64,000 bases of DNA. Source: Catenulispora sp. EB89. GTDB lineage: Bacteria > Actinomycetota > Actinomycetes > Streptomycetales > Catenulisporaceae. The position numbers were made by a program, and so were the translations under genes. The notes below the pieces were generated by a model. It had not been told where the DNA came from and did no database searches. It was given only the letters and a program-made list of their open reading frames with translations. Of the stretch, positions 61,173 through 64,000 are shown piece after piece. The DNA is taken from positions 164,327 to 228,326 of the forward strand of contig NZ_JBGCCU010000020.1 of assembly GCF_041261445.1 (NCBI RefSeq). The letters run 5' to 3'. How positions within the stretch are numbered: the first letter of the stretch is position 1; each line of letters begins with the position of its first letter.

Positions 61173-63794
61173 TTAGCGCTTGTCAGAGTCGGAGTCGGAG
61201 TCCGCGTCGAGGTCGTGGTCGGCGTCGAGGTCGGAGTCGGAGCGGGGGCCGGCGGGTTCGGACTTCGCGTCGGCCTCGTGGTCGGCGTCGTCGTCTTCAC
61301 CGTCCTCGTCCTCTTCGTCTTCGTCATCGTCTTCGTCGTCGAACTCTTCGTCTTCGTCGTCTTCGAAGTCCTCGGCATCGTCCGCGATGTCCTCGGGTTC
61401 GGCTTCGGCCTCGGCCTCGTCGTCCTCGTCATCTTCGCCAGCGTCGACGCCGGCTTCACCATCGAGCTCGTCCTCGAACTCGTCGAAGGCGATGCCGTCC
61501 ATCTCGTCGACCCGCTCGGCGGCGTCGGTGAGCCCCTCGGGGTCGGCGTCGGCGGCGCGCATGAACCACTCGCGTGCCTCGTCCTCGCGCTCGGCGGCGA
61601 GCAGCGCCTCGGCGTAGGCGTAGCGCAGCCGCGCGGTCCAGGGCTGGATCTTGGCCGGCGTCAGGTCGGCACCCTGCAGCTGCACGACGGCGGCCTCGGG
61701 CTGCTCCATGTCGATCCGCGCACCGGCCGCGACCATCCGCAGCTCGATCTGCGTCTCCTTGTCGAGCGTCTTGGCCTCCGGCGCGGCGGCCATCGCCAGA
61801 GCCCGCTCCGGACGCCCCAGACCCCGCTCACAGTCGGCCATGACGGCCCAGTGGTCGTTGGTCCCGGTGATCCGCCGCACGGTCCGCAGGTCCGCCAGCG
61901 CCTCGGAATACCGGCCCGTCAGGTACGCGGCCAGCCCGGCGGCCTCCCGCGTCGAGGCCAGGCGCGGCGCGAGCTTCATCGCGGTCCGGGCGTGCCGGTA
62001 GGCGAGCTCGGGGTCCTCGTCGAGGTTCTGCCCGGCCATCACCAGGTGCCCCGCGACCAGCATGGCCTTGGACCTGAGCAGCTGAGCGAGCTCGTCCTGG
62101 ATGTCCTTGTCGAGCTTGTCGATGGTGGCGTCCGGCGCGATCTCCAGAACGTCCTCCTCGGGCGCGTCCCGGTCGACGACACCGCCGAACCCGACGCTGA
62201 CACCGCCCTCGCGCTCGTCGAAACCGCCACGAGCATCCTCGTCGCCGAACCCGACCCGGGCAGCGTCGTCGCCGAACCCGCGCGGGGAACCGAACTCGCT
62301 GTCCCGACGGTCGTCGCGGGAGTCGGCACGATCCCGGGAGCCGTAGCTGGTGCGCTCGCCATCGCGGCCGGCGGAGTAGCCACCCCGCGAACCGGCACGA
62401 TCGCCATACCCGCCGCGCGAGTCACGATCGCCACCGAACGACCGCGGGCCGGAGCCGGAGCCGCCTCGGGAATCACGGTCGCCATAGCCGCCACGGGAGT
62501 CGGACCCGCGGTTGTCCCGTGAGCCGAAACCACCGCGGGAGTCAGACCCGCGACTGTCCCGCGAGCCGAAGCCGCCTCGGGAATCGCGGTCGCCATAGCC
62601 GGAACCGCTACGCGAGTCGGAGCCGCGGCTGTCCCGCGAACCGAAGCCACCGCGGGAGTCAGAACCGCGGCCTTCGCGCGAGCCGAATCCGCCCCGGGAG
62701 TCAGACCCGCGACTATCCCGCGAACCGAATCCACCCCGCGAGTCGGAGCCGCGGTTGTCCCGCGAACCGAAGCCACCGCGCGAATCCCGGTCGCCATAGC
62801 CGGAACCGCTGCGAGAGTCCGACCCGCGGCTGTCGCGCGAGTCAGAGCTGCGGCCCTCACGCGAGCCGAAACCGCCCCGCGAATCCCGATCGCCAAATCC
62901 GCCACGGGAGTCAGAACCGCGACTGTCCCGCGAGCCGAAACCGCCGCGCGAGTCGGAGCCGCGGTTGTCCCGCGAACCGAAGCCACCGCGCGAATCCCGG
63001 TCACCGTACCCGGAGCCGCCCCGCGAGTCGCGATCGCCGGCGCCGCGAGAATCCCTGTCCCCATAACCAGAACCGCGACCGCCTCGGGAATCCCGATCGC
63101 CGTAGCTGGAGCCTCCGCGCGAGTCGGATCCCCGGCCATCTCGCGAGCCGAAACCGCCGCGAGAATCAGAGCCGCGACCATCCCGCGAACCGAACCCGCC
63201 CCGCGAGTCACGGTCGCCAGATCCGCCGCGCGAGTCCCGACCTCCGTAGCTGGACCCACCGCGCGAGTCGCGGTCGCCGTAGCCACCACGGCTACCGGAG
63301 TCGCGGCCACCGGAGCGGTCGTCACGCCCGCCGGATCCACCGCGCGAATCGCGGTCGCCGTATCCCGAACCACTGCCGCGCGAGTCGCGGTTCCCGTAGC
63401 CAGAGCCACCCCGCGAATCACGGTCGCCGTACCCCGAACCACTACCACGCGAGTCACGGTTCCCGGAGCCGGAACCACCCCGCGAATCGCGGTCGCCGTA
63501 GCTCCTTCGGCCGCCGGAGTCGCGGCCACCAGGACGGTCGCCGCGGGAGTCGCGGTTGCCGTAGCCCGAGCCGCCGCGCGAGTCGCGGTCCCCGGAGCCG
63601 CCGCGAGCGTCGCGGTCGCCGGTGCCGGGGCGGTCACCATAGCCCGAGCCGGAGCGGCCGCCTCGGTCGCCGGCGCCGGGACGGCCTGAGCGGTCGTCGG
63701 CGGGGCGGCGGTTCTCGCCGCTGCCGCGGGGGCCCTGGCCTCGGTCGCGGTCCCGGTCGGAGCGGCCCGGGCGACGGTCCGAAGATGGTGACAT
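61173..63794 (-). CDS. Very large RGG/SRD-repeat protein with TPR core and acidic tail
   Basis: 873 aa, three zones. Residues ~1-530 are almost pure Asp/Arg/Ser/Gly repeats (DRDSRGG, GSDSRGGFGSRD, SGYGDRDSR), the composition of RNA-binding, phase-separating RGG proteins. Residues ~540-760 are TPR-type helices (LAQLLRSKAMLVAGHLVMAG, ELAYRHARTAMKLAPRLAST, AREWFMRAADADPEGL), the conserved part also found in streptomycete homologs. Residues ~775-873 are nearly all Asp/Glu (DEDDEAEAEAEPED type) and end SDSDSDKR. A basic, low-complexity N-terminus opposite an acidic C-terminus suggests self-association. It lies just downstream of the rRNA operon, same direction. Role unknown; ribosome/RNA link is inference. 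Confidence 0.85.
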   Translation of the reverse strand: MSPSSDRRPGRSDRDRDRGQGPRGSGENRRPADDRSGRPGAGDRGGRSGSGYGDRPGTGDRDARGGSGDRDSRGGSGYGNRDSRGDRPGGRDSGGRRSYGDRDSRGGSGSGNRDSRGSGSGYGDRDSRGGSGYGNRDSRGSGSGYGDRDSRGGSGGRDDRSGGRDSGSRGGYGDRDSRGGSSYGGRDSRGGSGDRDSRGGFGSRDGRGSDSRGGFGSRDGRGSDSRGGSSYGDRDSRGGRGSGYGDRDSRGAGDRDSRGGSGYGDRDSRGGFGSRDNRGSDSRGGFGSRDSRGSDSRGGFGDRDSRGGFGSREGRSSDSRDSRGSDSRSGSGYGDRDSRGGFGSRDNRGSDSRGGFGSRDSRGSDSRGGFGSREGRGSDSRGGFGSRDSRGSDSRSGSGYGDRDSRGGFGSRDSRGSDSRGGFGSRDNRGSDSRGGYGDRDSRGGSGSGPRSFGGDRDSRGGYGDRAGSRGGYSAGRDGERTSYGSRDRADSRDDRRDSEFGSPRGFGDDAARVGFGDEDARGGFDEREGGVSVGFGGVVDRDAPEEDVLEIAPDATIDKLDKDIQDELAQLLRSKAMLVAGHLVMAGQNLDEDPELAYRHARTAMKLAPRLASTREAAGLAAYLTGRYSEALADLRTVRRITGTNDHWAVMADCERGLGRPERALAMAAAPEAKTLDKETQIELRMVAAGARIDMEQPEAAVVQLQGADLTPAKIQPWTARLRYAYAEALLAAEREDEAREWFMRAADADPEGLTDAAERVDEMDGIAFDEFEDELDGEAGVDAGEDDEDDEAEAEAEPEDIADDAEDFEDDEDEEFDDEDDDEDEEDEDGEDDDADHEADAKSEPAGPRSDSDLDADHDLDADSDSDSDKR
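62345..63665. repeat. Dense degenerate coding repeats (33- and 42-bp families)
   Basis: Units for GGSGYGDRDSR (11 aa) and GSDSRGGFGSRDSR (14 aa) alternate about 35 times. Ser, Arg and Gly codons vary freely (CGC/CGG/CGA, TCC/AGC/TCA), so selection appears to keep the amino-acid pattern rather than the DNA. Confidence 0.85.
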
Positions 63795-63866
63795 TGGATC
63801 CAGCTCCTGTTCCTGTTATGAGTCGGGGTCCATCCTCCCGCACCGCGGGAGAAAGGGCCAAACGCG

Positions 63867-63904
63867 ACGAAGCCCCCTCCAGGAGATCCCGGAGGGGGCT
63901 TCGT
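63867..63904 (-). terminator. rRNA operon terminator
   Basis: Perfect 14-bp stem (63867-63880 with 63891-63904) and 10-nt loop, 9 bp past the 5S 3' end; on the transcribed strand it is followed by CGCGTTTGG. Confidence 0.9.
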
Positions 63905-63912
63905 GAAATTTA

Positions 63913-64000
63913 GTTCGGCCGCGTCCTACTCTCCCACCAGGTCCCCCTGGCAGTACCATCGGCGCTGGCGGGCTTAGCTTCCGGGTTCGGAATGGGACCG
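63913..64000 (-). rRNA. rrf: 5S ribosomal RNA, 3' part
   Basis: On the minus strand the sequence CGGTCCCATTCCGAACCCGG, GCTAAGCCCGCCAGCGCCGA and GGGAGAGTAGGACGC is the conserved second half of actinobacterial 5S rRNA. The 5' ~30 nt and the rest of the operon lie beyond the window. Confidence 0.95.

Noticed and set aside
61173..63794. Collagen-like protein
   Set aside because: Repeats lack a Gly-X-Y triplet period; they are Asp/Arg/Ser/Gly with 11- and 14-residue units.

Overview
The window is high-G+C DNA from an actinomycete. The evidence is a mycothiol-ligase gene, an F420/FMN PPOX pair, TlyA, SteA/SteB, many GTG/TTG starts, and a promoter style in which a TAnnnT hexamer sits 6-7 nt ahead of the start codon (leaderless mRNAs). 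Gene order follows two blocks known from mycobacteria and streptomycetes: the PAC2/mshC/SCO1664-family/DUF3090/phosphomutase group and the TPR/HAD-IIA/tlyA/nadK/recN/steA/steB/pyrG/Nudix group. A Streptomyces- or Catenulispora-like lineage is my best guess; the species cannot be named from the sequence alone.

Layout. 1-1.4 kb: 3' part of a secreted C39-type peptidase. 1.5-10 kb: PAC2 protein (with a possible coupled leader ORF), a divergent HxlR-peroxiredoxin fusion and MFS exporter sharing a twin-site promoter, then mshC, a GNAT enzyme and three conserved actinobacterial proteins. 10-16.1 kb: CorA transporter, rRNA-type methyltransferase, phosphoesterase, HAD hydrolase, MmyB-type regulator and its divergent aldo/keto reductase. 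16.3-32.6 kb: Nudix, pyrG, an envelope trio (glycosyltransferase, MurJ-like flippase, MraY-like enzyme), steB, steA, then an inserted DUF1453/histidine kinase/response regulator set, then recN, nadK, tlyA and a small acidic protein as a coupled operon. 33-38.7 kb: accessory genes (GT87 mannosyltransferase-like protein, SCP2 protein, TetR, CaiB/BaiF enzyme, a MerR regulator with a paralogous partner). 38.8-41.7 kb: the conserved block resumes (HAD-IIA, TPR, DUF1015). 42.3-47.5 kb: a probable LacI-controlled carbohydrate module (PmoA-like, Gfo/Idh/MocA), an unassigned gene, LacI and VOC. 47.6-59.3 kb: secreted GH3 glucosidase, SPW membrane protein, PPOX, TetR, quinone oxidoreductase, SGNH hydrolase, NlpC/P60 hydrolase, MBL, HAD, PPOX, VOC and S4 proteins. 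59.4-64 kb: aldehyde dehydrogenase, an 873-aa Gly/Arg/Ser/Asp-repeat plus TPR protein, and the 3' end of a 5S rRNA gene on the minus strand.

Two features run through the whole window. First, at least nine genes carry tandem repeats whose unit is a multiple of 3 bp, so they change protein linkers or tails without frameshift. Second, about seventeen genes look leaderless. The most system-like novelties are the HxlR-peroxiredoxin fusion with its paired operator, the MerR/partner gene pair that share a helical C-terminal domain, and the LacI regulon defined by three near-identical 12-bp sites.
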